NCBI GenBank assembly: GCA_003864495.1
Contig: ML133366.1
Coordinates: 1,402,871-1,466,870 of the forward strand
Direction: 5' to 3'
DNA: 64,000 nucleotides
DNA from: Nemopilema nomurai
Taxonomy: Eukaryota; Cnidaria; Scyphozoa; Rhizostomeae; Rhizostomatidae
Each line of letters starts with the position of its first letter. Position 1 is the stretch's first letter. Both the position numbers and the translations under genes were made by a program. The notes below the pieces were generated by a model, which worked only from the letters and a program-made list of their open reading frames with translations, was not told the origin of the DNA and did no database searches. Of the stretch, positions 51,273-63,140 are shown one piece after another.

Positions 51273-53197
51273 TCACTTCACTTCTTTGATTATATTTTGT
51301 TTGTGTTCATTTATCCATGAATAAAAATCATGAATAGAAAAATTCTCTAACAAACTTATCTTGCAAGAGGGAAAAGACTTGTATCTTCTTCCTGGTACAA
51401 ATTCCATTGCATTTTGCTCAATCAGTTTAGCGACTACTTTCTTTAAGTCATCCTCTGATGACTTTTGATAATGTTTTCCAGACCTTTTGATGACACCACA
51501 GAAAGAATCAAATTTATCCAAGAGTGCTTTGTTGTATGTGAGGGCTTTGAGCATTCGATCAATGGCATTTTTATTTGTGACATTGGAGCCCAGCTTTCTA
51601 AGCACGGTTTTTACAGTGCTCCAGTGCCATATCCAAGGGTATGTTTCCACCATGCCCAAGTTTAGACTTGTGAAACCTGTTCCACTACAGACTATATGCA
51701 TCCTTTTGTGGCAGGAGGGAATTGAAATAGAAGGTATAATCCTTCAAGTGCATATTTTCTACTTGATGCGCATCGTAGAACCCTTGCCCCATCTCCCTCT
51801 GAGACTGCATCATGGAGGTTCATTTGTAACATACCATATTCAAGAAGCGAGCATTGGTAGCTCCTCACATCATCACTTTGTCTCTTGTTAACTTCATCTG
51901 TAGATTGTTGGGTATGATGAAATCCATGCACTTTCTCATGCTCTTTTCTAATTTTTCCATCATGTTTGAATGTGGCATTGCAAGTTGACAGACGGCATTT
52001 AAAGCGACGATCTTGTGTTGTTGGGTTACATGTTTTTAGCCAGTCTTGATACTTTTGGTTTGTGATGATTGACTTTTGTACAAAGTCATTAACTACAAAA
52101 TACATAATATTTTGATGCTAATGAATCAAGGTATGCCTTTTTTATATACACTTGATTCCCTGCTCAAGTCAGCAGGCAATATATCAAAAGTTGGAATGTC
52201 TCTGAAAGATTTTATTTTTAAAACGTGGATTGCTGCTGCCAAAATTCTTGCTTCCACCTCTAGAAAAAAAACTGTTTGCAAGCATTATATTTCTTTCTTA
52301 CATCGGTTGATACATTCCTTCTGTTGATCAGTGCCCTATCTGCAAACATGGTGCATTTATCACTGCTCACTTTTGGGTTGTAGAAATGATTAAATCCAAG
52401 CTACAACAAATACAGAGGCTTCTTTAAGAAATTATTCTTATTTTGTCCTGGAGGAGGCACCAAAGAATAGAGAGTAAGCTGGGCATAATTTTTAGCACAA
52501 TTTAGAGCACCCTTCCCCCAGAAATGATATTTAGCTTTGCACCCCTTGTGAAATGAAAATTAAAAGCACCTGCTTTAAACATGTAAGATAATTACTTTGC
52601 TGAAAGGGGAAAATGTACAGATGTAGAAAAGGGGTTTTCAAATCCGGGGGCTCTTGTTAAAAAACTTTCAGTTTTTTATGTAGGTCAAGAATGTAATGTA
52701 ATCATAGTGTGAAGCAGCTAATCATGTTTGTAAATATTTTTTGGTAATTTTATGATAAAAGGAAAAGGTAACAAGTGTAACTAGAAATTATTATGAATTT
52801 CACTTTTCACTTTCATGGAAGTCACTTTTCAATTTACCCATGCTACCTTTTCCGTTGAAAAACTACAAAATAAATTATGTTATAAATTCCACAGAGTATA
52901 TATACAAAGTATACTTAAAATATGTACCTTAAGAAATTTCATTTGTGCATAAAAGTCTGCAATCTCAAAGTGGATTCCATCAAGACGCTCTTCTGGCGTG
53001 AATCCATTTTTCATCTGTTTCAAACAATTAACTCCCCTTTCAACACTTAACTGATCAGCAGTGAACCCTTACTTTGCATAAAAGGCTTCTGAACAAGACC
53101 TGACATCTGCTTTTGGTACATACTTATGCAGCTCTGTCAAGACCTTGCATATACCATCAGCATCATTTTCATTTTCATAAATTATCCCAAGGAAAGT
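51273..53197 (-). pseudogene. Unidentified C2H2 ORF family with SEGDG motif, minus-strand copy
   Basis: Same block order as 46987-48560, inverted. Exon 53197-52928 (acceptor TTCTAG, donor AAG|GTACAT): VLTELHKYVPKADVRSC, FTADQLSVERGVNCLKQMKN and FHFEIADFYAQMKFLK (one internal stop). From about 52365: SSDKCTMFADRALINRRNVS and LEVEARILAAAIHVLKIKSF. From 52105: a C2H2 finger FKCRLSTCNATFKHDG...H...H, YQCSLLEYGMLQMNLHDAVS and EGDGARVLRC. Then GHGGNIPLDMALEH with a frame shift and KLGSNVTNKNAIDRMLKALT, IKRSGKHYQKSSEDDLKK, FSIHDFYSWINEHKQNIIKE, stop. It is better preserved at its C-terminus than the plus copy. Role unknown. Confidence 0.6.
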
Positions 53198-53436
53198 CTA
53201 GAAAAAAAATAATTCCATGTTTCTTTGAATGTGTATGTGCCATAAATTTTGACGATTGGTTAAAAATGAAAATATAACTTATAGTATGTGAATATAAGTA
53301 CATTTTGGTATTTTTTTTGATGGGGGTATTGCAAGTTGTATTGAATCAAGTTGAAAATATTGTGAAAGTTGTGATATAAATTCAATCTGTGCGATTTCAA
53401 CTACAAAGACAAATATTGATTATGTTCTGCTTCCAG

Positions 53437-53700
53437 AAATGCACTTGAAGAGGTCGCGCGATAAACAGGAACCACCAGAAAAACGAATCAGAAGAAAAGA
53501 GGCAGAAGAAGGGCGACGGCATGTGGAAGTCGAGAGTCTGTTTATCACTTTGTCTTCAGAAGATGAATTTGATGAAACAGGAGAAAAAGATGAAGAACAA
53601 GAGGAAGAAGCAGTGGAAAAAGATAATTATGAAGATGACTGGGATTCAGACAGCAGTTTTGGGGACTTTCACCAACAATATTGCTTTGCACAGAAAAACA
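53437..53700 (+). other. Acidic open exon, unassigned
   Basis: After a CTTCCAG acceptor the frame reads MHLKRSRDKQEPPEKRIRRK then LFITLSSEDEFDETGEKDEE and NYEDDWDSDSSFGD. The basic-then-acidic pattern resembles the acidic exon of the THAP gene at 45588-45772 in style only. It could be the pre-core exon of the Kolobok-like fragment 1.5 kb downstream (55215), but nothing proves that. Confidence 0.35.
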
Positions 53701-53819
53701 TTTGTTTTGTTGGCAGAAGGACCATATCATTAGTTAGAATAGTTCTTGTGGCAGAATGCACCATTCTTCAAATCCACCATTATGTGTTTCATTTGGTATC
53801 GACTCTAGCGACTTAAAGC

Positions 53820-55210
53820 ACATCAGAACATCTTCATATTCAAATACTTGGCAAAAAAGGTTATGTGCAAGCAAAATTCTGAATACCTGCCATATTGAAT
53901 ATATGTCGCCATTATGAAGAGAAATGGTGAAAGATAATTTCTACAAAATATTTACAAAATTATAGAGTTATCTGCTTAAATAAGTCAAAGACTTGCGTTT
54001 GATGTAAGAATATGCCTATTTAATTCTTAAATTTATGTTAAAAGTCTGCCATTTTGCATCTGTGCCGCTATTTTGAAAATATGGAAAAAATTCAAAAGTC
54101 CCGAAGTGAAATTTGATTCTGCAATGTCTAGCGGCCCTAAAACCGTTTTCAGAACTTTGACTGGACAATTTTTCCGATTTTTCTCGTTTGCGACCTGTCT
54201 AACACGTGTTTGTGCTGGCAAGACGTGTGTTGTTTTGTTGGCCTACTGAGGACGAATCTGTTTGCTCTGTTTGATTGTTTGTACTACTGAGTACGTTTAA
54301 CTAGTGTTCTACTGTGTTTAATAACTGGTTGTTCTACTGAGAACGCTGATTTATTTGTTTATTGTACATTGCTGTTGTTCGAGAAGCAAAGGTGGTTTTA
54401 TATCGTTATTACCACTGCTACGGACGGTACAGTGTGACAAGGAAAGGTCGGAGGTCACCCTGGTTATATTTATAAATTACGCTTGTAATTTATTTACATA
54501 GGGCTTCCCAAATATCTTGCAGTCTCTGACCACATAAGTTTTAGATTATAATAAAAGCCATTAAACTATATTAGTATTTTTGTTATTATATATTTAGGCC
54601 CTGCAATAGAATTAACACCAGTTGAAAAATGGACATGCAGTAGCAACTGATGCCTCAGGTTGAGTTATGAAGAGAATAAGGGAGTTCAAAGATATTTTAG
54701 ATATATGCTTTTTTGAATGCAAAGTTGTTCTTTATATGCATTTAATCAGGGTTGCCAGATAGGATTTACAAAAGATGGCGAGATGGGCAGGCAACTCAGG
54801 CCAAAATGCTCTTAGAATGAGTTTTCTTTCCTGATATTGAAAATCTTTTTGTTTACCTATATGTGATAATATTTTATAAATTGCAGCTTTATGTACAATT
54901 GCTCACCAATGTTGTGCAATTACATCTTTTGTGCTGAAATTTTCTTCAATGCAATGTAATTCTTCAACCCAAACAATTAAGCAAAAATATCACGACCAGA
55001 CTCGTTCTCCAAGATACGTTTATTTTCTTTTTTTTATTATGAATATAATTGAAAGACTGTCAGCCTTGGAACCATATTATTTAGAAAAAAAACTTTTTTT
55101 CGATAAAAAAAATTGTTGAGTATCATCCCTCTTACCTATCAAAATCGCATGTCAAAAATTTTCTTTTGGAAAGCAACTTCCTAGGAAGTTGTCTACTCTT
55201 GCTAAGCAGC
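53820..55210. repeat. AT-rich spacer with a short interspersed motif and a hairpin
   Basis: Between 54237 and 54350 the motif CTACTGAG(G/T/A)ACG recurs three times, with a shorter CTACTGTG between, at 30-40-bp steps. A hairpin TAAATTAC-GCTT-GTAATTTA lies at about 54473-54492. No gene was recognised. Confidence 0.45.
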
Positions 55211-55214
55211 AAAG

Positions 55215-55640
55215 GAGAAGAATGGTAAAGATCTGAAGCCATGGATCGATTTTATTGTGAACCACTTTTGGTTCGATGTAAAGTTGCAGCTGGAGATGTT
55301 GTGAAGCTTGAGGATGTATGCTTTGGTGGTATACACCATGACTGTAACGAGCATGATTGGGTGGAGTCCTAATGCTTGCACGACCCGTTTACAGAGAAAG
55401 AACCAAAAATATTTCTTTCAATAACCTCAAAGGGCCGTTGAAAACCTACGCTCTGTCATCTTCGATACAAAATTCTTGTAAAATTTAGAATACTTTGCAG
55501 AATTTGGGAATACTGAAGCAATTTAGAATTTTAGTAGCATGTTTACAAAATATGTTCCCAAGAGAATGGCTTTTTAATACCCTTACTTTAAGCGCAAGAT
55601 GGCACTACCTAACAAAGACCACAACGTCATTTAAAGACCA
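55215..55640 (+). pseudogene. Kolobok-like transposase fragment
   Basis: Reads KDLKPWIDFIVNHFWF, then after a shift CKVAAGDVVKLEDVCFGGIH and HDCNEHDW. A further frame gives AVENLRSVIFDTKFL, YFAEFGNTEAI and KYVPKRMAF. The order PWI-x-x-I-x-N-HxW, C-x-x-x-x-G-D, H-x-x-x-x-H-x-W, then LExFxxxxxKYxPKR matches the C-terminal half of Kolobok-T transposases as I recall them. At least three stops or shifts. The THAP gene at 44391 may represent the N-terminus of a related copy, 10 kb away. Confidence 0.55.
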
Positions 55641-55928
55641 GAGATGGGAATTTCGGCTATTAAAGAGCATTTAACAAAAACAGCAGGAAATTCCATGCAC
55701 AGCCAGTCAAAGAAATAAAACATTACAATTGCTAGAAAGAGCAGAAGTAGTTTTCGCATACTTAAAAGTACTTTTTCGTCCGACACTCCTGGGATTATGC
55801 AAACGTCGGAAGATAACCATAAACTGACGGTGTAATAAACTGCCAGATGCTGATCGAAAACACTAGGAAGGTGATAAGCAGAGCGCGTGATTGGTTATAA
55901 TTGACCAATCTGCGTTACTTAACACCTA

Positions 55929-56211
55929 CAATGCCCGCCAAAAGTGTTGGAACAGTCCAATCATCTTTCCTACTAAACGTCTCCCCTCCCCATATACAAT
56001 GTTGGTTTCCGACTGGAAAATGACAACAAATGTATGTTGGAGCGCAGATTGTGTAACCCATGTTTAGCGACATGTTCACCTACCTTCACAACATTGTTTA
56101 AGGGGGGGGGGGGGAAGGGGGTTCTGTCTGCTTGAAATAGGGAATTGAAGTGAAAATATGCATTTATTACGAGTAGAATCTCGGTGTTCCAACTACTTTT
56201 GGCGGGCATTG
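55929..56211. mobile_element. MITE with TA target duplication (Tc1/mariner-like)
   Basis: Ends CAATGCCCGCCAAAAGT at 55929 and ACTTTTGGCGGGCATTG ending at 56211 are perfect inverted repeats over 17 bp, and similarity extends to GTTGGAAC. The dinucleotide TA flanks both sides (55927-55928 and 56212-56213). The 283-bp element has no transposase gene and contains a G14 run at about 56102. Non-autonomous. Confidence 0.8.
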
Positions 56212-56213
56212 TA

Positions 56214-56955
56214 ACTTTAGAAGAGCCCAAGGGAAAAGACGAACACTTTCTGTCAACAAAGAAAGGGATTTTCCATTGAAATATAGACATAAATATACCC
56301 CAAGACGCAAAGTTGATATCATGGAATATTGATATTACACATACCCCTCCCCCAACCACAATATGTGGAAGACAAGAGACTGATGATAAAGTAAATAAAA
56401 TATAAACGGCACACAATAATTTTGGCTTGTATTGTCGCATTAAACCTGGTGCTACTGAATAAGATGAACCTGTGCTAGCTAAGGTTGCTTTAGTCAAGGT
56501 CTCAAAATTTTATTTGAAAATTAGGTTTATTTGAACTTTATCCTCAAAATACAGGTTTTAATCATGTTAATTGACTTCAAATCACTGGGATGAAACATAA
56601 AAGATTCGCCTTGTGTTTTATGAAAATATTTCAATTGGCCAAGCTGATTCAAATCATGGCAAATTGTTTTTTATTGATGGGATGTTTTTTTCAAAAGTAT
56701 TCTCAATTATGTTTTCATTTATTAGTATTATATGCAGAAACACTTTTAATTATGTCAAAGCAACAAATTTCAAATGTTTGTCATAACAGTTCTAAAGGAT
56801 AATGGAAGATTCTGATAACTATTTTGCTGCACATATCCACCTTTAAATTTAAAGTGTTATTTAAGTGCTCAGTAAGATATTACACATAGCTAAAGTATAA
56901 GCAATGTGCCACAAATGTTTATTGTTTTACTGGCAAAGAAAATTTATCACTCTTA
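56214..56955. other. No gene recognised
   Basis: AT-rich; a 70-codon plus-strand frame at 56590 is hydrophobic but shows no motif. Confidence 0.4.
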
Positions 56956-56959
56956 ATGT

Positions 56960-57400
56960 GGTTTTAACTCCTTGTGCTGACCATCAGGTGATCGGTAAAA
57001 ATTTCTTATAATGTTAACAACAAATAAAGGTAATATTCTTCTATTTTCCTAGCTAAGACGTCCATGTTTCCAATGTGCAAATTTTCGATATGCTGCTTTG
57101 CATATAGAGTTCATGCTGTAGTCTACTGTATCAGCTCTAATGTCACATCTTGCGATGATATTTAGACTTCTTAGTATACGCATAACGTCTTAAACATAAT
57201 ACCTTGTTCTTCTGTCGCAACATTTGTTCTGATCTGGGTCACCAGTTTCACTTTGGAAGAATGACAAAGTTTGCGATCTCCAGATTTGGATCATTTCCCA
57301 AGACAATAAGGTCCGTTATCAAGTTTTGCAGTGACTCTTTAGACAGTTCTTTTACAATATCCTGCAAAACAGTGCTTTCAAACTTTTTTGAGTGCTAAAG
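56960..57400 (-). pseudogene. P2X7-tail-like domain fragment
   Basis: On the minus strand: VLQDIVKELSKESLQNLITD and LIVLGNDPNLEIANFVILP, then ADTVDYSMNSICKAAYRKFA with HWKHGRL, and after a one-base step NRRILPLFVVNIIRNFYRSP with DGQHKEL. YRxFxxWxHGRLGKGNRRxxPxCVVxxIRxxYPSPDGxYxGF is the pattern of the zinc-binding intracellular domain of P2X7 receptors, which occurs as a stand-alone repeat-associated domain in many cnidarian genes. No P2X channel domain is present. The Gly-Lys of the GRLGK loop is missing and the conserved Cys in the PxCVV box is Phe. A remnant. Confidence 0.45.
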
Positions 57401-57790
57401 AATTTCATGTTAAGTACATTATTTGTTATCTTAGTTAGCATTTCTAGGAGTTTTAAATTGATTGTGCTCTAAAACAGACTTTAGAAAATTACACTTGTAA
57501 CAAAGCATACAGTCCTTTTGCTTGGGCTGTTTTTGCATAAGATAGAAAGATTTATTGTTTTCATCCTTTCTAAATAAAATTGATTAAAAAAATTGTTGTT
57601 AGAACTGGGTCCAATCTTGATCTTTGATTTATTTTCAGCAGTGGTTATATAAATCATAGTCATAAGAGAGGGATAGTCTGTAAACTGACAAAAGCCTATT
57701 GTTCTAGCTCTTTGTCTTCCGTTTTCTAGTACCCAGTTTTCGCGTAAGTGCACACATCTCATTCGTGTAATTTTCAGCCTAAGCAAAGAA

Positions 57791-60700
57791 ATGCCAGGTG
57801 AAAACTGTAGAATCTACGGTTGTAGCGTATTAAGACGGAAGAGGTATAAACATATCAGTTTCTTCAGTGTACCGAAAATGGACGATGAATTTCATAACAA
57901 TTGGAGAGCTAAGTTTGTTGCAGCAGTTACAAAAGATTGTGCGGTAGATGCCAGTCTTCGAAAACAAATCGAAAACAAATCTATTGACGTGTGCAAGTTA
58001 CATTTCACTCCAGAACAAGTATAACCTTTTTTATTTGTATTTTTTGCTTCCTTGTCTTCTTAAAAAACCACTATAGAGTTTAATTTTGTTTCTTTCAGGC
58101 AGATCTTTTTGTTTTGTTCTGCCTAATGACATTCCAGATTACAATTCGTCTGATTTATCTCCCTGATTATCTGTAGATCGTTCGAGAAACTCTTTGGTCC
58201 CTGGCCCATACCAACACAAACACAAACCGTCAAAGAGTATTATTGTTTCTTCGACCATTTATTGAGAAGAGCCTTATCTCTCCTTGTCCTGCGTTCTATT
58301 TTCCATTTTCTCAACACACAGTGGTTTTCACAACTTTCTCTAATTAGTGACCATATTCCACTCAGCTGAATAGGTTATAATATAAAAGGTACAAGTTTCA
58401 ATCTCTCACATACCAACAAATTTCAACGCATGGTATTACTAAAAATGCTCTTGGTCATGGTAACAAATCTACTCCGATTCAAAGGAATATTCTCTGAGAA
58501 GAGTTGACCATTCTTAAACTTTCTTTATAATTTTGGCAATCAAAAAAGTTGCAGTTATGTATCTTAGATCCAGTAGGATTGCCTTAGAAGATAAAGGCTT
58601 TCAGAAAAAGCTCATCAATCATACTCTATTATAAGAAAACTCTGTTTTAATACCACTATTTGTAGAGATTCGTGTCTTTATTTATGGTTAAAGTTTGCAT
58701 TATCGCTACATATTGAAAAGTTTTTTTTATGTAGCTCAGCATCTACAGAGTGTTGCATGTCATATGCCTCTTTCACTACAAAAAGAGAGAAGGCTGATAA
58801 CAACATTACACAAGAACCTCCAAAATGCTACAAAACAGTTGATGAGCTCGTAAAAAGAAGTTTTTCTTTGAAGCTGAATACACAGCTCATTGATGTGTTT
58901 CCTGACCAGAGCATGTTTGTATCAAAAAGACAGGCTCAGTATACCATAAGTTCATTTGAGATACATGTAAATGCTGATTTGATCTTTACTATCAGAGTTT
59001 TTGGGTTGCTCATTCCATAGGAAAATATACTTTAAAGGAAGTATTCAAGAAACAATGTCACTTTGTGAAGCTTGATATCCGAGTTAGAGCGAAATTTTAT
59101 CTGTACTGGGATAACACAAGAAGACCTACAAACTTCACATGCTTTCATTCATCACATTGTCCCAATCCAATTTGATTACATGTCAAGTAGCAGTAATCCG
59201 CTTTGCCAAAAAGTATTTTGCAGGTCACCTTTTTTGCTTGGTAATTGTTATCAATGATGGGGATGCATGCACTGAATGTTGCCAATTATTAAAGAAGGAA
59301 ACAAAATTGCTCAAAAGAATGAGAGAAAACCCTCCTATTCCAGCAAAGTTGAATGCTTCAATTCAATTTATTTCACCCATGAGAAGTAAAATTAGCACTT
59401 AAGCAGCATTGAGATGAAAACAAACTTTTTAAAAATAATAGAAAGTCTCAAAACAGAAATTGAATTCAAATCTGTTCCAGTTAGTGATCAACTTAACACT
59501 GACATACAGTCTATAATGAATCAAGCTATTCCCCAATCCGTTTCACCTTTTATGAAGCTGTTTTGGGAGAAGCAGTTAAAGTATATTGATACTGCAAAGA
59601 AAGGGGTTAGATACCACTCTATGCTGATCAGATATTTCTTAAATCTGGCCTCAAAGTCACCAGCAGCATTTGACGACATTCGTTTTAATAAAGATAAGGG
59701 GACAGGATTCTTAATCTTGCCTAGTTGTCGCGGCCTTCGAGACTATGAGAACTATATTCGCCCACAGCGTGGTTTAACCATGAAATCATAAAAGAGCTTT
59801 GCGATAAAACAAAGAAAAATATGTGGCCATCTCCTTTGACGAAATGTGAATACAGCAAGGTTTGGTTTGGGATAAGCACACAGGGGAACTCATATGATTT
59901 GTTGACCTTGGTGACAAGGAGCTAAATGTTGCAACACTGGAAGGAATTGATGCTCTTGCTAAACATGTTTTGGTCCACATGGTGAGAGGTCTAACCAATC
60001 CCTTCAAATTCAGTCCTGCAACGTTTGCAAAAACAGGATCCACATGCTTCCAAATGTTTCCACTTCTGTGGAAAGCTATTAGTATCCTTGAGCTAACTTG
60101 TGGCTAAAAGTAGTTGCTGAAACTTGTGATGGTGCATCATCTAATCGCAATTTGTTTAAGATGCACAAGCTGCTGGAGCAAAAAGAGCCAAAAAAGGAAG
60201 ATGTTACATACAAAGTCAGAAATTTGCTTGGCAGAGAACCACGCACCATTTACTTTTTCTCTGATACCCCGCATCTCATGAAAACAGTAAGGAACTGTTT
60301 TGCCAATTCTGGTGCAGGTACTAGGACAAGATTCATGTGGGATGATGGTAATTTTTTCTTTGGACTCACCTTACCCAAATGTACAAAGAAGGCAAAGAAT
60401 TAGGTCTTCAGCTCCTTCCAAAGCTAAAAGAAGAGCATGTGAGACTAAATTTTCATTCTGTTATGAATGTGAAGCTTGCTACGCAGGTTTTAAGTTCATC
60501 AGTTACTAAAGTGCTATTTGCATATGGTCCTTCGTAAGCTGCTGCAACTGCCAAATTTTGCTCAATGATGGACCAGTTCTTTGATTGCATGAATGTGCGA
60601 AACAAAAGAAAACATCCAAGAAAACAGAGGGCATTCCTGAAACCTTAGAAAACAACTGATGATATAAGGTTTGGTTGGCTCATCAACTCCTTTCTGGTGT

Positions 60701-60960
60701 ATTTCATTGAATGGAAAAAGTCCATCCAGGAAACGCAAACGGAATTTCACTGAAAACAAGAGGGCAAGCATGTTTATCTCCTCTCAAACTTTTGAAGGTC
60801 ACATGCTATTCTCTGGTAGAATGGACTAAGTACCTGTTACGCAATGGAGTTGATTATGTCCTTTTAGAGCGTTTTTCGCAAGATGCACTTGAGAATCACT
60901 TTGGCCAACAAAGAAGCTTAGGCAGGCGCAAAGAGAACCCCACATGAAAAGATTTTGGAT
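57791..60960 (+). pseudogene. P-element-like transposase with THAP finger
   Basis: Exon 1 (57791-58019): MPGENCRIYGCSVLRRKRYK ... IDVCKLHFTPEQ, a THAP C2CH finger, donor GAACAA|GTATAA. After a 0.7-kb intron (58025-58735, empty) come FEIHVNADLIFTIRVFGLLI, TSHAFIHHIVPIQFDYMS and the ACTECCQLLKKETKLLKRMR coiled segment. Then VSPFMKLFWEKQLKYIDTAK, YHSMLIRYFLNLASKSPAAF and FLILPSCRGLRDYENYIRP. The catalytic region reads VAISFDEM, LVHMVRGLTNPFKFSPATFA, ETCDGASSNRNLFKMHKLL and YFFSDTPHLMKTVRNCFANS, with FSQDALENHFGQQRSLGRRK near 60890 holding the last acidic residue. P transposases use a GTP-dependent DDE/RNase H-like fold. Frameshifts near 59030, 59405, 59790, 59900, 60105 and 60400-60800 kill it. 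Confidence 0.75.
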
Positions 60961-61264
60961 ATAATGAGAATTCAATCCGGAATCAGCAGTATATTTCCCA
61001 ATAAAAGAACAAATTAATTTTGCTTAATGAAAACACATTTTTTCTCTATTAAATTTAATATTAAACACCATATGAAAACAACATAGTCAAAATACACTCG
61101 AGGCCTTGCAATTTCCTATTTCTATTCTCTTAAATTATTTGCCAGTTTTATTCAAGAATTACCTATTTTAATCCAACACACTTTTTCCAGAACACACTAT
61201 TCATCAATTATCAAAGTATTAAGTACAAAAAGTAATTAAAGGAAGTATGCTACACATGTCTCTC

Positions 61265-62060
61265 TAGAGCTCTTATATAGTGTTTAAATGAAATTCCCTT
61301 GGAGGAACAGAGCTTTGACTGGACTGTTTTAATTCCTTCCGTAGTGCCTTCTTTTTTGTTTTCTTAATAGATTTCAAGCTCTTCTCTTTTATATCTTTGG
61401 CATGGGAAAACATTCGAACATATAGATATAATGTCAAAATTTATTCAAGCAGGTTGAATGCAATTTTCTTTTTCACTGTAATATTCCCATTTTGGTACAA
61501 TGTTATGAAAACTCTTTGGATGGTACAATTGTTTTTAAGGAAACTTATCATTTCATTTGTGTTCATGTTCTTTATGATACAGGATGTTTGCTTACGAAAA
61601 TATATTTCGTTACTCGAAACATTTGAACAACATCTCGGTTCACTTTCCATAGCCCACCACGATCTTTTAAAGCTATAGATTTGTACCTTGCATTCTCTGC
61701 CAATTTGTCTTTGCATTTAGCAGACAAAAGAATAGTCATTTATGTCTGGTTTAGATCATTTCTTTTCAAAGACTGGCTGTTACGGAGGCGCCTTTAAAGT
61801 GTTCCAAAGACATATCCACTGAGGTACACTAAGGCATCTTCTTCTCTCGGAGAAAGAACAAACTGGTTAGATGTTGTTTTCAGCAACCCATCCTTTACAG
61901 TGAAGTTTGTCAAATATGCTAGAATGCTGCTAGCTAATTCCATTCCTAAGAGTAGGGATGATTCAATGGAAAGACTGTCAAAAAAGGCTCTTCTTCACAA
62001 ATTGCTCCAGAAAACTCTGGATAGAACTTGTCAGCATTTCCATTATAATCACTGATGATG
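61265..62060 (-). pseudogene. P-element-like transposase, C-terminal part, opposite strand
   Basis: On the minus strand: KLENIISDYNGNADKFYPEF, LASSILAYLTNFTVKDGLLK, EEDALVYLSGYVFGTL, stop, RRLRNS, then CKDKLA and SIALKDRGGLWKVNRDVVQM with FRVTKYIFVSK. A basic end (AKDIKEKSLKSIKKTKKKAL) follows. The YxxGYV and DRGGL blocks are C-terminal features of P-like and THAP9-like transposases. It is oriented against the 57791-60960 copy and begins about 1.1 kb beyond its end, so it comes from a second element. No N-terminal THAP exon of its own was assigned. Confidence 0.55.
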
Positions 62061-62130
62061 TTTTCAAGCTTACCATGCACCAATATTGCTTGTATTCAAT
62101 ATTACCATGCACCAAAATTTAAGACTGATG

Positions 62131-62640
62131 TCAATTAGCAAAGCAACTATAAAAAAAATATAATAGGCCAAATACTTGTTGCTGGTTATAAATGGTTAGG
62201 CTGTACCTCTCCCTTCGTCTGCGTCCCATGAAAACAACAAAGTTGGAAAAATGATCGAAAAATAACATGTAAAAACAGATAACCAACCTCGGAAAGAAGA
62301 GAATAGACATCAGACTGAAAATTGGAGTCATTAGTAAGTTCATCTTTTTCTAACAAACAGAGAATCGCGTCAACATCAACACTATCAATGTAATTGGTAT
62401 CAACACTATTGTAGATCAACACTATCACTATCAATGTAATTGGTACTACTCGCCATCTTGAGTGTGCACTTTCGTTGCGCTCTGTTGCATTATTCAAGTT
62501 ATCCTGCTCTCACAAGCGTGTATAATTTGTATAAATTGACAAAAACCTATACCTTGTCCTTTTCTTTGGTTCTCTCTATTTCTTGTTCCATTCTATCGTC
62601 CTACGTGTTTCTAACTGTAACAGGTACATGATTTGCTTCA
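62131..62640. other. Flank with copy of the P-like leader motif and a local duplication
   Basis: TAAATTGACAAAAACCTAT at 62532-62550 matches TAAACTGACAAAAGCCTAT at 57681-57699, just upstream of the THAP exon of the P-like gene, and both are followed by similar T/C-rich sequence. ACACTATCAATGTAATTGGT occurs at 62380 and, slightly changed, at 62425. A minus-strand frame (VDVDAILCLLEKDELTND) has no known motif. Confidence 0.4.
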
Positions 62641-63140
62641 TCAGATACTCCAGACAAAACAGTATGTTTAATGTGCTGATTTTCCAGATAGAAACAGCCT
62701 AAAAACTGATAATATTGAAATTTGACATATTGAGAATATCGTTTTATGGTTGTTAGCAGCATCTAAAATTTAGAATTCCATGTAAAATATCAAGCATATT
62801 TTTATTGAGCATTCAAAAGAACTATTAAAAATAACAGTTAACAACTATTGATAATTTATGAGGTTAACAAAGTGTATAAAACTGCAAAAACGTTTTAAGA
62901 AATGTGTTATTAGAACTGAATACTTTATTAGAGAGTTTGAATTAAATTAAGAATTTTAAGAGACAATGATTCGTGACTATACACTTGACATATTTTCTGA
63001 AGCTATAAAGGTGAAAATGTAGCGAAATGTAGGTTGCAGAACATGTGATATGAAATGAATACGAACACAAAGCAAAAAGAATGAAGCAAATACAAAAAGA
63101 ATCGGATTAAATAGGGTAAATGTGTCTGTTAAGCTGCGTT
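62641..63140. other. No gene recognised
   Basis: AT-rich; no open frame with a motif and no repeat ends seen. Confidence 0.45.

Noticed and set aside
54033..54221. 62-codon minus-strand frame
   Set aside because: No motif, unusual composition, and no splice context.
55973..56497. 174-codon minus-strand frame
   Set aside because: It crosses the MITE, its poly-G tract and the right-hand inverted end, so it is a chance frame.
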